DNA of 64,000 nucleotides from Perognathus longimembris pacificus (Eukaryota; Chordata; Mammalia; Rodentia; Heteromyidae), in NCBI RefSeq assembly GCF_023159225.1, contig NC_063168.1, positions 64,583,398-64,647,397 on the forward strand, written 5' to 3'. The first letter of the stretch is position 1. Every line of letters begins with the position of its first letter. The translations under genes were made by a program, and so were the position numbers. The notes below the pieces were generated by a model. It did no database searches. It was not told the DNA's origin and saw nothing but the letters and a program-made list of their open reading frames with translations. Of the stretch, positions 48,271 through 61,851 are shown one piece after another.

Positions 48271-50491
48271 CCTGGGTCGCAGTCAGACATTGACTAGGAG
48301 TATAGAAAATCTGAGCACTAGTTACAGTTATGCGTCTTACTCCTATCCAGTGTTTCCTTAAATTTAATCCTATGTTCTCCCAAGAAATCCTTGGCATATT
48401 TCACAGTTTGCGTTTTTATAATCTAAGATAGCGATAATAAAAAAAAAACACTTTCTAAATCTGAATAATGCAAAGAAGCTCCCATACTTTATCTCAAGTA
48501 TGCTAATCAGGTCAGAATAGTTTTGGCTGTTTCTAGATGGGAACATGTTGGGCATATTTTCTGAAGAAAAATATCAAATTGTACCCAGTATTATCTCTTG
48601 ATATCATAATTTATTTTTATAGAAAGTCTCAGGCATAAAAAATATCATATTCATGTATACATTCATTTAGTCAGCAAAATATATTATTTTTAAAAAGAAT
48701 AACAATGCTATAAGCCTAAATAGCACAAGAGAATTCAGGTTATAGGATTTCTCTAACCACCATGCATCGATTAATTGATGGTCTAATATAGAACTGGATG
48801 ATTTATCTCTGTTTCTTCACCTTACACTCCCAAGAACCAAAATTTTGACCTTGTTGTCAGAGGGTGAAATTACAAGATAGCTTAGTTCAAATATCTTAAT
48901 TAGCTTTATTTGTGACTCTAGAATCATATATTACTTAATACCATAAAATGTGTTTCAATGAGCTGGGCAGAAGAGATTTTAGATAAAAGAAAGGGTGGGA
49001 GAAAGTAAAAACAAAGAATATAAAGAACAGAGTGAATCAGTCATTCCAAAGTTGTCAGATGGGAACTTTTAGACAAAAATAATAATAAGAAGAAGAAAAT
49101 AACTGGCTAGTATCAGCTTCTTTCCAGTTATTATTTAACGATTTTACTCTTTGTTTGTTGGCTGGTTTTTCTTTTTTGAGGTAAGAATTAACATGAAATG
49201 AAGTTCATTATCATGCTGATTGAAATTGAGCTGTTTGAGAAAGTTGTCTGTTCTCTGCCTCTCTGTCTCTGTCTCTATTTCTGTCTCTCTGTTTCCCTGT
49301 TTCCTCTCTGTGTCTCTCAATCTCTTTCTCTTAATATATCTTTGAAGGTCAAATAGCAACTTAGTTTTGGCTTGATAACCTAGAAGTGTAGTATAGGTCA
49401 CTCAAATTTGATTTTTCATCTGGTCTGTTGGGGCCACATGGAAGAACTTGGTCAAAACAATGAGTTACTACAATATTTATTTAACATTTCTTACTGTCAG
49501 CCCTCCCCTGAAATACTCCTTCCTGATCTCTTCAATTCCCCATCAGTATTTCCCTATCCTATATTGGAAGAAAATGATATGTAGATTCCAACTTCTGGGA
49601 AATAGCACAGATCCCCAATCTCATAAATTAACATACTCCCCCTTTTTCCTGCATATATATTTACATTTTACAAAGGGACTTTGTCAGAAGTCACTTTGGA
49701 GCAAGTTTGCTGCTGAGAAAATATAAGTTAAAGTTAAAAAGACTGTTGATTGCTTGCTATAATCAATGATAAAATCTCTAGGTACCTCTAGGGCTTTGCT
49801 TACTGAAATTTGTATGTGTTGATGGTTTTTGGAGATGTGTCTTTTCAAAGGGCAAGTTCCACACTAACCACACTACCTTTAACCCTTAAGGTCTCTATAA
49901 ATTTATACAATAAAGTGCATGGGGGAGGGGCTACTGAGGTCCATGTGAAGTCTGTAGTAGACAAGAGTGGATATAAAATATGTGAATAGATTTGGGGGGA
50001 AGACATTGTACCACCAAAGCAAACCTGAGCAAATCTATAAACCTAGGTAGTCCAAGAGCCTTCAGTATAAAAATTCTTTTAATATTACTCAGTCTCAAAA
50101 AATTAAATACGAGATGAAAGGAACAATCTCAGAGAGCCACATATGAGTAGCTTAGTTGTGGGTTTTGGTTTTTCTTTTTTGTAGGCAATTAATGACTCTT
50201 GTAGATGGTGTACAGTACATTCTGCTGGTGGCCCATCATATTACAGAGGCCTTGGTGGGAGCCTTAAATAACACACACAGTGCAAAGCATGGGACCAGAA
50301 ATAACTATTGGAAGCCATGGTTTTCCACCACAAAGGAGAGGTAGCCATGGACAACACACGATCAGTGATGAACCTATTCCTTATCCATTGATTCAGTCTA
50401 ATATTAATCCATAATTGAACTTAAATTCTTGAAAGAATGACAGGGTAAAGTATATTTTGTGTCTGAATACTGTTCTGGGTAAACTTTCTTT
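48271..50491. other. Unique DNA, no gene seen
   Basis: A CT-rich patch lies at 49255-49330, giving a shadow ORF on minus. Nothing else recognised. Confidence 0.4.
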
Positions 50492-50506
50492 TAAAGGTGT
50501 CAGTGA

Positions 50507-51132
50507 CCCCCTCATTAAGTGGGCTAAAGACTTACAAAGAGACTTCTCTGATGAGGAAATGAGAATGGCCAAGAGACATATGAAAAAGTGCTCTACATCA
50601 CTGGCCATAAAAGAAAAGCAAATCAAAATGACATTGAGATTCCATCTCACCCCAGTAAGAATGTCACATATCAAGAAAACTAACAGTAACAATTGTTGGA
50701 GGGGATGTGACCAAAAGGGAACCCTACTTCATTGTTGGTGGGAATGTAAACTGGTTCAGCCACTCTGGCAAGCAATGGAGATTCCTCAGAAGGCTAAATA
50801 TAGAACTCCCCTATGACCAAGCAGCCCCACTTTTGGGTATCTATCCAAAAGACCACAGACAAAATCACAGTAATGCCACCAGCACAACAATGTTCATCGC
50901 AGCACAATTTGTCATAGCGAGAATCTGGAACCAACCCAGATGCCCCACAGTAGACGAATGGATCAGGAAAATGTGGTACATATACACAATGGATTTTTAT
51001 GCCTCTGTCAGAAAGAAAGACATTGCCCCATTTGTAAGGAAATGGAAGGACTTAGAAAAAATTATACTAAGTGAAGTGAGCCAGACCCAAAGAAACATGG
51101 ACTCTATGGTCTCCCTTATTGGGAATAATTAG
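50507..51132 (+). pseudogene. L1 copy C ORF2 C-terminal remnant
   Basis: Encodes the region from PLIKWAKDLQRDFSDEEMRM to the natural end SLIGNN (TAG at 51130-51132). It retains the Cys of the GCDQKGTLLHCWWEC motif that copies A and B have as Tyr. A 2-nt loss near 50776 (caagcaatgg versus caagcagtatgg) shifts the frame between the two open halves. Confidence 0.9.
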
Positions 51133-51638
51133 TACAGGTTTAGGCAAGTCATAGCAGAGCATCACAAGATCCCAGTATGAACACATAAGATGATGCTAAC
51201 TGAAATGAACTCCATGTTATGGAAACAATTGTTATATCACAGTTGTAACTACTTTCAACGTCCCATGTGTATCTGTAGCTTCTATTATTGATGATGTTCT
51301 TGTATCACCTTCCAGTGTTTGTACCTACACTATCTCTGTAATCTTATCTGAGTATATTGGAAACCGTGTATACTGGTATTAGAAGTAGGAAATTGAAAGG
51401 GAATACCAAAATTGAGAGACACAGGGTAAAAAAAGACAAACAACTACAAAAGCAATACTTGCAAAACTGTTTGGTGTAAGTGAACTGAACACCTCAGGCG
51501 GGGAAAGGGAAAGTGGGAGCAGGGAGGGGGGTATGAGGGACAAGGTAACAAACAGTACAAGAAATGTATCCAAAGCCTAACATATGAAACTGTAACCTCT
51601 CTGTACATCAGTTTGATAATAAAAATTTGAAAAAAAAA
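50507..51638 (+). mobile_element. L1 copy C, 5'-truncated, with 15-bp TSD
   Basis: 1.13 kb. The perfect duplication 'taaaggtgtcagtga' is at 50492-50506 and 51639-51653. Contains the end of ORF2, a 3'UTR with a G-rich tract (51497-51540) and an A-rich end (aaaaatttgaaaaaaaa). Its 3' end closely matches copy B. Confidence 0.95.
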
Positions 51639-51653
51639 TAAAGGTGTCAGTGA

Positions 51654-52966
51654 TATATCATTTTAAGCCACTGGATTGCTCTCATACATTTATATTCAGT
51701 TCTTCAATAAGGCTCATTAGAATTTGAACCCAAACACTGTTGGATTCTACCTTGGGAATTTGCTTGAGATAAGAGGTTATCCAATAAATAATTAGAATCA
51801 CAAGGGAGTAGAGGAGGTATTTTTCTGGTAGCATTGCTTCAGGGGATATGTTTGTGAGTACTTGGCTTTGTTAAAAAGTGCACATTAAATATGGGAGATC
51901 TTGAGAGGTTTTTAAAAGTTTAATTGCAGCAAATATCTTGTTATCACGCCATCCTCTGAGATTTACACAGCCCTAAATCCTTTCTAGTTTGAACACTAGT
52001 TTTTCCCCCATATTGTTTTGCCTGAAAAAGCATGGTGTTTTGAATAAAGAAAAGGGTAATATTCTTTCCTAACAGTAAGTAAGTGTGTTATTTTTTTTCC
52101 ATAGCTACTTTACTAAAATACTACAGATGGTATTGTTAACAATGAAATATTTTATTCTCAGTTATTCAGACTGGAAAGCCAACATCAAGGTGCCAGTAAA
52201 GCTGGTTTCACCTGAAGCCTCTTTCCTTGGCTTGCAAAATGACCATCATATCCCTGGGTCCTCATATGGTATTTAAAAATGTTTACTTTTAAGATTATAT
52301 TCATTCCTATTTTCTCTTTTTTAAAAAAGAATATCAGCCAAAATAGAGCTTACTTTCACAGCTTCACTTTAATTTAATCATTACTTAAAGGCCTCTCCTC
52401 AACTAAGGTTATATTCTGAAGTATTGGAGATCAAAGCTTCAATATGTGATGTTAAAGACGAGAAGATAATTCAGTGTATAAGACAGTTGAATAGCTTACA
52501 GGGAGAGACTGAATGATATGTGTGACCCCTTTTAGATCGATGTGTGTATGTAGGATTCTCTGATTTTAGGCTTTGGTTGATCCATGACTTCAACAATACC
52601 TTCCTGCTGAAATTTGGATGTCCACCTATATTCTGTATGCTATGTTGTCCAAACACAGCCAGTGCTGTCTTCTTCTGAAGAATGAGATTTGAGTCATGAC
52701 ATTATTTTATAAACCAAATTTCCTCATTCTCACATCATTCCCACGCTCCACCTAATCCTGTACTAATTCTCCTATGCTAATCAGAAAGGCATAAGACATA
52801 AGGATGATAAAATATTGATTGTAAAGGCAGAAGAAAGGCTGGTATTTTTGTCAAGGGGACTTGATCCTGTTGAGTCAGCTCATGAGAAATAATGGTACTC
52901 CAACAAAGCAGTGTTGATGGAAACATAAATGACATTTGTTTTTATTTCCTTTTCCTTTTTTTTTTT
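51654..52966. other. Unique DNA, no gene seen
   Basis: ORFs of 61-63 codons only, with no recognised domain or repeat. Confidence 0.4.
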
Positions 52967-53198
52967 CTATTCTAGTACTGGTGTTTCAAATAAGGACCTT
53001 TTATCCTCTCTGCTTTTGTTGCTCATTGCCAGTGGCCTTCAACTGGAGCCACACCTCTAGTCTGGCATTGTGCTGGTAAATTGGAGTTAGTGTCTCATAG
53101 ACTCTTATGCCTGGGCTGGGCTAGCTTTGAACTATGATTTTCATATTCGAGCCTCCAGTGTAGCTAGGATTACAGGCATGAGCCATCAGTGCCTGGCA
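52967..53198 (-). mobile_element. B1-dID-type SINE, antisense
   Basis: 'tctagtactggtgtttcaaa' (right monomer end), ggagccacacctctagtctg, then tagctaggattacaggcatg, agccatcagtgcctggc (7SL-like left monomer). Confidence 0.8.
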
Positions 53199-53550
53199 TA
53201 GGAGATGTTTTATAATAAAATTTTAATGATGTGATAACTATTTAAATAAGGCACATGAAAGATAGACGCATCAGAACACCATGACTCTGGAAGCATGTGT
53301 CCACCTTTTTATGTGGAGCCATTAACAAAGACCATTAAAAAAAGGAAGTTACATTCTTGCATGTATCTCTATGCACACATGTGGGCTCCTAAGCATTATT
53401 ACATATTAATTTTTGTGTAAATATAGACATATACATGATTTAAACTGTCCTAGTAAGTATAGTGTTCAAATAATAGTTACAAGGCTTGATCTGTTGAATG
53501 GTTAACAAAAGGATAGCCTTAGACTGAAGTTCCTGGTACATTCTGGTTTA

Positions 53551-53574
53551 GATAAATAAATAAATAAATAAATA
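53551..53574. repeat. (AAAT)n microsatellite
   Basis: Six tandem copies of ataa. Confidence 0.9.
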
Positions 53575-56500
53575 TTGTCACTGGACTATATGTGAGCATA
53601 CAGCATTTATTTTCAAAATGAGATACTCTATATAAAGAAAAACAGTAGAAAAATATATGTATCAAAACCCATATTATCAACAATGAGAAATTTCTTTCTT
53701 TCATAAAATTTCCTTTTCTCAAAAGATAATGATCACTACTTGAGAATAAATAATATGTGTGAAAGGTTATCAAATAAAGCATTCACAACAAACACTGCAT
53801 TTTGTGATAAGACTCATGAGCTGCCTTAACTGCCTTACTTGTGAATATATTACTAGCAGTTGCTAGTACTTTGACCGAGTACATTGTTTAGAATACTACT
53901 GACACTTGTAAGAAGACATGTTGGCAGTAAAAAGGGGGAAACATAAGGGTACTTCACATAAAAAACAAACCTATGCATTATCTTAATTTAATGTGACATG
54001 AGCGCATATTGCCAAATATCAATCCAAAATCTAGGACAGTTGATTATCTTTTATTCCACAAGCAGAAGGATGAATTTGTGGAGTTAGAGTCAATGACTGG
54101 ATTTAATTGGGGGTAAGACAGTATTCTTTTTACCACAAAGGCAAATTCCTACATGATAGTTAATGGATCTCATAGGTTGATGCAATTATATCATAAAAAA
54201 GTAAATTAGCATTTAGGTATATTTTATCATGAGTACAGAATTTTCTGTCTTTCCTCAGAGTTATAGCATAAAGTATTTATACATGTATTTCCATTCGGTT
54301 CAAGTGTTTGGAATATTTTATTTGTCAAAGTATGACCAGATTGATAATTTCAGAGGATACTTAAGCCAGCTCTGTGTAACTAGCTCTCCAGAATAATTTA
54401 GATACTCCATCTATAAACATCCCGAGTGCTGTCCATTGAACTCTTGTTTTATCCTCTCCTCTTGTTCCTGTGTATACTTGGTTTGGGAATAGTAAAGATA
54501 AACACCAGTAAGGATATTTAGTCCAGTTTTCTCTGTCAATATAATTTCATAGCACTGAAAAATATTATGTAATTCTATGAGCCATTAAGTGAAAAAAGAA
54601 TGATGTTTCATATACTTTTTTCTCAGAAGGTTGAGGTGGTTCGACATTTATTATACAATATGTTGTTAGACATCTATAAAATATGAGTGGAACACATTGT
54701 AAAATTGTAGGATTTTGGACTTACATGGCTCCTACAAAATCTTTTCATTCTCACACTTATTTCAAGATATCAAAACAATGGAATTGCAGAACAAGTACCT
54801 TAAATATGGTTTTTGCAACAGCAGAGGACTGAACACAAGGTAATGCATAGTTAATGAATGCACATTTATATATCATAAGAGAAAGTAAAATGTTGGGGCA
54901 ATTAATCTATTTTAAATGATTCTATGTTTTGCAGTTTTTTTTGATTAATTGGACAACTACTGATTAGATGGAAGAGCATGTGTAGGACTGAAAAAAGTAG
55001 CATATAAAATATTTATGATGCTGTTAAAAGAACACACACATGCAAGTATGGACATATATTTGTGGATAAAAAGTAGAGGAAAACATGATTATATAATTAT
55101 ATAATATTGATTATATATTAATACCAGGGCTTTAATTTCTTTGTTAAACTTTTCCACATTAAAGTTTCCTATAATCCACTCCTCTTACTGAGATGATAAG
55201 CCAGTACATGGTATTTAAATGTATTTTGTTTTCCATTTCTTTTTTATCTCTCTTTACCTTTCTTCGGTGCCATGCAGCTTTCCTGTGGACAGAATGCTCT
55301 AGACCTCCGATCAGGAAGAATTCTTCACTGTAAAGCTGGTCTAGGCTTCTGCCGGGATGGTATCCAGGAACGTCATTCTCTTATTTAGCAAATCTCCCTA
55401 AGACTCCAGTAACAACTCAAAAAGATTCTGTGTTCCAAGGACAAAGAAAAGAAGGACTTCCTGTCTTTTGTTCTGGTGAGTCACACTTACATGGTCTGCC
55501 TAGGTTGCTGAGGCTGGGGGAAACCTATGCCTTTTCAATCTCAGCAGAACTTATAGACTTTTCAAATTGGCAATATTTTATTACTCTTTCCCTCCTAGTA
55601 TCAATGTTTTGGATGGGGAAATAAAAGAGAATAAAGGACATTACTTGAATCTTTCTTTACTTTGTACTTTGAAATTTGCAGGTGGCTTAGTTTTCAGTCA
55701 GGAGAGAAATCAAAGAGAAATGACTTCTTGTTTGCTTATTTCTGGAAGAGTGAAATTTATATAAGACAGACCTGTATAGTTAAAGCTGAAAACACTAAGG
55801 AGGAAATAGAACTTGAGTTTTAAATCTGAAGAGATGTTAATGGTTCCTCACTCAGTGTTTTTTGGTGTGTGTGTCTTGGGTCTATGACTCATATACCATC
55901 AAGCTCACTGGGGAGCCACGGCCTCAGAGATGTCAAGCAGAGCTTCCAAACTAATCTATGAATTTCTCTGTCATTGGTACCAGACTGATAGGCTGATTAT
56001 TTTCACAATGTCTTATCTTATTATGTTTGCATATTGAGTTTGTCATATTTGGCTGCATAAAGTTCAGTTTCATGTTAAATGTTCTATGAGGTATTGGCCT
56101 TTTCTTCTTTTTAGGGTGCAAAGATAAACACAAGATGTTTATCATATTTTTTTCAGTGTTCCAATAGGCTCACAGGTCTCTGTCACCTTGTTTTGTAATC
56201 ACAGGACAGATGAGAGAAACGAAGAGCATTGTTAGGGGGCTGAGCTCCTTTAGTCCATACTTCTTAGTGAAATCCCTCCCCCCACAACAGCCTTCCTCAT
56301 TTTCTGTCTGGTTGCTGTCTTTCCTGTAGATTTAATGAACATGAGGATAAAAGTGGTCGTGAAAGTTACTGAGCACATGAGTAGTTTACATTCCTTCTTT
56401 TAGCATAAATCCCATCATCTCCCTAAAGACTGAGAAAATTGAGATTTCATGAATTGCGAAGCAGGTGTGTCTACGATGACATAGCTAAGAAGAGCCATAG

Positions 56501-58383
56501 TCCTGGCTTCAGCCTAGTCTACTTTGGAAAGCTTGAAAATACCACTTGCACATTTGGGGGTGGATGTGTGCCTGTCTGGACCTTTTCTTCCATGGAAAGC
56601 TCGTCTAAAGGGAAAAGTGGATCACATCCACTGAGTTTACTTTTCTTCAGTCCTGGCACTTTTCTTTGAGAGATTTAACTCTAAATACTTAATCATCTTA
56701 TTTGTCCTATATTATAAGTACCTCTTGGACCAAGGATAGCATTGTTTCCTCTACTTGTCATTTACAAAATCTATCATCCTTTATTAGATGAAAAACCACA
56801 GAAATCCCTTCCCTGTAATATGCAAAGCTTAATTTATATTCAGAATTTTTTTGAGAATGGACTTCTCGGCTTAAGACATTGTAAAGCATTCTGAAAGTGT
56901 GAACACCAAAATCATTAGTCCTAATTGTTATACTTCATATACAAAAGTGCTACAGAATCATGCAGTAGACAGTGATGGATTATTGCAACAGTAGAAGTGC
57001 AAAATGCTAGCTCTCACCTGAATCCAGAAAGTATTAATGCTTATGTTTACAGTGCACTTGCATCTGCATGAGAAATAGCCTTGTTTCGGCAATCCTGATG
57101 TCTACAGCTGCACTCAGGCTGCATCTATTATATATCCCACATTTCTTTCTTGACTGATGTCTTCAATTCTTTTGTCACTGAGACAGAAGAACGCCACATT
57201 AACCTCCTGCTTCACCATGATAACTGTGTTTTGTTCAGAATTCAGTGCAGTTACATAAAACTGGCACTCTATCCACAAGCATTTTGGGGGGTCATTAGTA
57301 GCCTTGACTGCCATATTTATTGGATGATCCATCATCTTGAATCCCTTATCCTCTTGATTCCCCTTATACGTAAACATTCAGCTGCAAGATACATTTTTCT
57401 TAAAATGTAGAAACCAGTCATGTGGCGTTAGCTGCTCTGTCACTCTCAGTGGAGAACAGATATTCCAAATGAGCTGTGTGTTGAAGTGAGAGCCAATTGA
57501 GTGGGATCTGGGCATCTGTACTACACAAACAAATATTCTGAAAAGCTGATCAAGGTCAGGATTCATTTCCCCTAGGACCACAGGAAGTTTAGGAATTACT
57601 CATGGACGTGAGGTAATTGTAAGTCACCTGGACAGACAAAATCTTGCTGATAACCGAATGTCTTCCCCATCTGCTGAAGTACAAAATTGGCATATCCACA
57701 AAGTGGGTCTTCTGAGCTCTCCCTGCCAAGGTATGTGCACTTCAAAGACAATAGTTTTTTAAAGATTGGTCCAAAGACCTGTTTAATGAAATGTACATGG
57801 ATGGGAGTAGAGGGGGGATTAAAACATTTTAGGAGGAGATGAAATTCATTGCCTGGCTTTAATAATGTAGAAACTTAGAACTTCAGAAGTTTGAAATAAG
57901 TGTCCTTGAATTCAGACAGTGTGCCTTCTTAAAGAAGTTAATTATGTTTCTGAGAATAAAGATTTATCTCATCAAAAACACTGTCTTCACAACTTTTAGT
58001 TGTTTTGTCAGTTCTAATAAGAAGGGAATGTTATTGTAGCCTTCTTGCTAAATTAAAGCACATCTTTTAAATAATTAAGCTTCCTGGATGAAAAAGAAAT
58101 ATTTTAGTCAACCAAGAACATCAAAAGTACTAACTTGGAGAATGGATGCCAACTTGGATAAAGGTTGCTTATTAAATTTGATTTGTTCAGAATTGACGTG
58201 GGCAAGTCAAGTACTTGTCCTTCAGAGGGAGACTAGAGATGAAGTTGCCAGGGCCAGAGTGAGGCCCTGTATGTAAGAGAGGAACACAGGCAAAGCTGGC
58301 CAGGGGAAGCAAGGTGGACTCTCAAGTCTGTCTGAATCTAACATGGGCACACTGGTCTCTCTGTCTCTTGAAGAGAAGGCTGT
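53575..58383. other. Unique AT-rich DNA, no gene recognised
   Basis: Low repeat content. Open frames of 86-87 codons on both strands at 57114-57410 and others of 60-76 codons show no known domain. The GC-richer part at 55260-55560 could be a conserved element or exon, but no clear splice pair was found. Confidence 0.4.
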
Positions 58384-58662
58384 GTCAGTCATGATTCCAT
58401 TGCAGTAACAAAATACTGGAGATAGTTAAGAATTTTTTAAAAAAAAAACACTAATTCTTTGAGAGGTTTAATTCAATGATCACTTGTGTGGGGACCCTAG
58501 AATCATTTTGGAACTAGGGTACCAATATTTTTTTTCCTGAGTATGTACCCAATGAGCTAACTTTGTTCCAATTGGCCTCACTTCCTAATAGCTCCACCAC
58601 CTGTTAGCAGTGCCACATGCTGGCAACTGGGTTTTAAGATGTTTAAGATGCAGACCATAGGC
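58384..58662 (-). mobile_element. MST/THE1-type LTR (ERVL-MaLR), antisense
   Basis: 'catgattccattgcagtaac' and aaaatactggagatagttaa, then ttaattcaatgatcacttgt, agctccaccacctgttagca and 'atgcagaccatag' match the antisense order of MST-type MaLR LTRs from memory. An A-rich expansion is at 58437-58449. Confidence 0.7.
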
Positions 58663-58831
58663 AGGTTATGTGTCAACTTGTCTTAACATATGAAAACCAG
58701 GCTACATCTGATTTTTATACTTCCATTGGAGCACACTTGTGCACATACCAGAAACTATGTGGTTGTTATTTGAGATACAAATAGAAATGTAATACAATCA
58801 TTGTAGTGGAGTTAAAAACATCACTAACTGC

Positions 58832-59031
58832 TGGGGCTGGGAATGTGACTTAGTGGTAGAGTGCTTGCCTAACATGCATGAAGCCCTGGGTTCAATTCCT
58901 CAGCACCACATATATAGGAAAAGCCAGAAGGGGCACTGTGGCTCAGGAGGTAGAGTGCTAGCCTTGAGCAAAAAGAAGCCAGGGACAGTGCCCAGGCCCT
59001 CAGCTCAAGTCCAGGACTGGCAAAAAAAAAA
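58832..59031 (+). mobile_element. IDL-Geo SINE
   Basis: ctggggctgggaatgtgact, B box 'ggttcaattcc', right monomer with gagcaaaaagaagccaggga. The duplication 'atcactaa' is at 58820-58827 and 59032-59039. Confidence 0.92.
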
Positions 59032-59039
59032 ATCACTAA

Positions 59040-60610
59040 GTATACATATATTTTTACTTTTATTTTTCCTGAGGTATTATTTACTTTGGAAATATATTAT
59101 CTTTTTTCATAATTAATAATTCATTACTAGAGAAGGTTTTGGTAACTTTAAAAGTGAAAACTCTGTAAAACTACACTGCCTCTTGATTCCTATTTGTTGA
59201 TACCATGGTGGTGATCATGGGGGTGGTAACAGTGGTCGTGTTTTCTCTTCTCCGTTAATGAGGACAGATCTTCTTCTTGATATTCCGCCTTGGGAGAAAG
59301 AAGCCTTCTCCATAATGAGTGAGAAACTCTCTCCCAGAGATGAAGGTACAGGTCTGACTTATGTAACTAGTTCCCATGAGGTTATTATGAATTACTTGCT
59401 AGACTCTGCTGAGCCAGACAGCAATGTCTTCAAAGAGGGGTCAGAATGTGTCATCTAAAATGTGGTCACGAGGACAGAAATCTGGATGTTTTATGCAAAA
59501 AGGATTTAATACAGGGATGTTGCTGCTTGTAAAATGACCAGGAGATTTGCTGAAGCCAAGAACACAGTCCGTTAATGCTGTTGGCTTGGTGGGTATCAAG
59601 AAGTTCGGGAGTTAGAGGAATTTTTGTGAACCTTATCAGAGATCCACAGCTGCAGAGCCGAGATTCACAGGAGCAGTTTGAGAATGCTTCTTGAACTCTA
59701 CCATCACCAGCTTTCAGACCATCCGTTTGTCAGTGAAGGATGATCACATGTCTTGCCTTATACTTTTGTCTTCTTAATTTTGTACGTATGACTGACATCA
59801 AGAGGACCTAAATCATAACCCAGGAGAACCAGAGATCTTCTAAATGTCTATACCTTGTGAGGCTTGGTAATGTGTGTTGTATGTTCGTCTGCATCATTTC
59901 AGAGGGTGGGGCTGATGGCCCATAGGAGAATTTCCAACGAATGACAAGATCCGTATAAATAATGGCAGTGAACATATATTGAGGTCATCTTGATCTACAT
60001 TACTGTCCTGGACCCTTCAGATGTCTTCCCACAGAAGTTCATTGAACATCATTGAAATTATTTCATTGCAGATGAAATGTGTGAATTTTAGAAACATACT
60101 AAATGAATTTATAAAAAACCACACCATTACTAAATGGTAAGATTGGCATGAGAATCGGTTCTACATTACTTCTATGCTTGGATTCCATTTCTAGAGTTGT
60201 GCTTGACTTCCACTGTTTGGTCCACTGATGGTTCAGAAAGATATTTATTTCTGAATAATTCTTTTCTGTAGTTATTTTGTTGCTATAAATCAGCAATCAG
60301 TACTACAACTCAGAAAGTTCATCACTTTTCTAGATCTTCACATCTGGCCCTTTCATCTAGACACTTTTATGTCCTCAAAACTTTTATCTGAGCTTTGCTT
60401 AATAGAAATTCCTCCAGGGTTTTACTAGTGCATTGAGAAATTTTAAGTTCTCAGAGCTGTTTCAACTTGGTAACATTTGTGTGTGTATGTTTTCATAAAT
60501 GTTATATCAACCCCTCAGCAGAGAGGCCTTCTAGGATCTTTTCAATAAAATATAGTAAGTCCATCAATAGAGATAAGCATTTGTACTGCAGAGAAGAAGG
60601 AAGAAAACAT
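59040..60610. other. Unique DNA, no gene recognised
   Basis: A 66-codon ORF at 59258-59458 (MRTDLLLDIPPWEKEAF) has evenly mixed composition but no known family and no splice evidence. Confidence 0.35.
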
Positions 60611-60648
60611 ATTATATATATATGTATATGTATATATATAGAGAGAGA
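60611..60648. repeat. (TA)n/(TATG)n then GA microsatellite
   Basis: attatatatatatgtatatg, then tatatatagagagagaa. Confidence 0.85.
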
Positions 60649-61620
60649 ATAAACATAAACAGGAGAGAGACATTTTGATATCAAAAACTCAAATATTAGT
60701 GTTGTATATAACGCTATAAATGTAACTAAGATTTCGGATGCTATCTGCACAACTAAGTTCACTCCTTCAAAATCGTGTATAATGCCGTATTTTCTTCCCT
60801 CTCCTTCTTGAGATTGCACTTAAAGAACAAATAAGATAAAATGATCATAAAAGGGAAATTGCATACATTTAAAGGGCTTTAAGAACTATAACATTTTTAT
60901 TTCATTTGATCCTTAAAACCAGACTAAAAAGTTAATGGGTTGTGTATTTCATGCTTATTTTCATATGAAGAATTTCCTAGTTCAAAGGATTAAAAGTCAG
61001 TTATTGTGTTTGGAGGAAGTTTGTGTACGCTGTCTTCCCTTAACCTCCCCCCACCAACCTGTTCCCTGAAGTTGGCAGTGTATGAGGACGAAGCCCACTG
61101 GGAGTCTCAGATTTTCCACAGGGGGACACATAACTAACTGGCATGATTGATGAGGGACAAAAGTCAATAAATGATGCCATGTGTAAAGATATAAATCGTG
61201 TCTGAATTATGAACATAGAAGCTGCTAGAACAGCTTGTTGAAAGGAGAGATCCATAGAGGAAAGCTTTCTTCAAGAAAGTTATTGTGGGGTTCTAAACTA
61301 GGGGATGTTGCAAGTGCTTAACAAAAAGATCTCTTCAGGGTAGTACAAGGGAAGAATAAAATGAAGAAATGAAGTTCTTCTGTTGTATTTCTCCTGTACT
61401 TACCTTACCACCCAACATGTCCCAAGAAAAATCTACCAGGATTGTGTTAAGATATAAAATTACCAAGTGCAATGTGGACTGAAGTTAAAGCACCTTGTGA
61501 ATGCCCAGAAAGGATTAAATTAGTATCTGGCTGTAAGCATTTATTTTCTTCAGATTCATTTCATGCCAATGAAAGTCACATGACTTTCATAAAAAAAACA
61601 GATTCATTAATTAACACATA
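60649..61620. other. Unique DNA with MIR-like remnant
   Basis: 60860-60990 resembles a MIR (atttcatttgatccttaaaa, ccagactaaaaagttaatgg). The 105-codon minus ORF at 60502 overlaps the microsatellite. No gene seen. Confidence 0.4.
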
Positions 61621-61635
61621 AAAAAAATTAGAACA

Positions 61636-61836
61636 GGGGCTGGGGATATAGCCTAGTGGCAAGAGTGCCTGCCTCGGATACACGAGGCCCTAGGTTCAAT
61701 TCCCCAGCACCACATATACAGAAAACGGCCAGAAGCGGCGCTGTGGCTCAAGTGGCAGAGTGCTAGCCTTGAGCGGGAAGAAGCCAGGGACAGTGCTCAG
61801 GCCCTGAGTCCAAGGCCCAGGACTGGCCAAAAAAAA
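61636..61836 (+). mobile_element. IDL-Geo SINE, young-looking, 'gcggg' type
   Basis: A near-perfect copy: ggggctggggatatagccta, cggatacacgaggccctagg, right monomer with gagcgggaagaagccaggga. The 15-bp duplication 'aaaaaaattagaaca' is at 61621-61635 and 61837-61851. Confidence 0.95.
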
Positions 61837-61851
61837 AAAAAAATTAGAACA

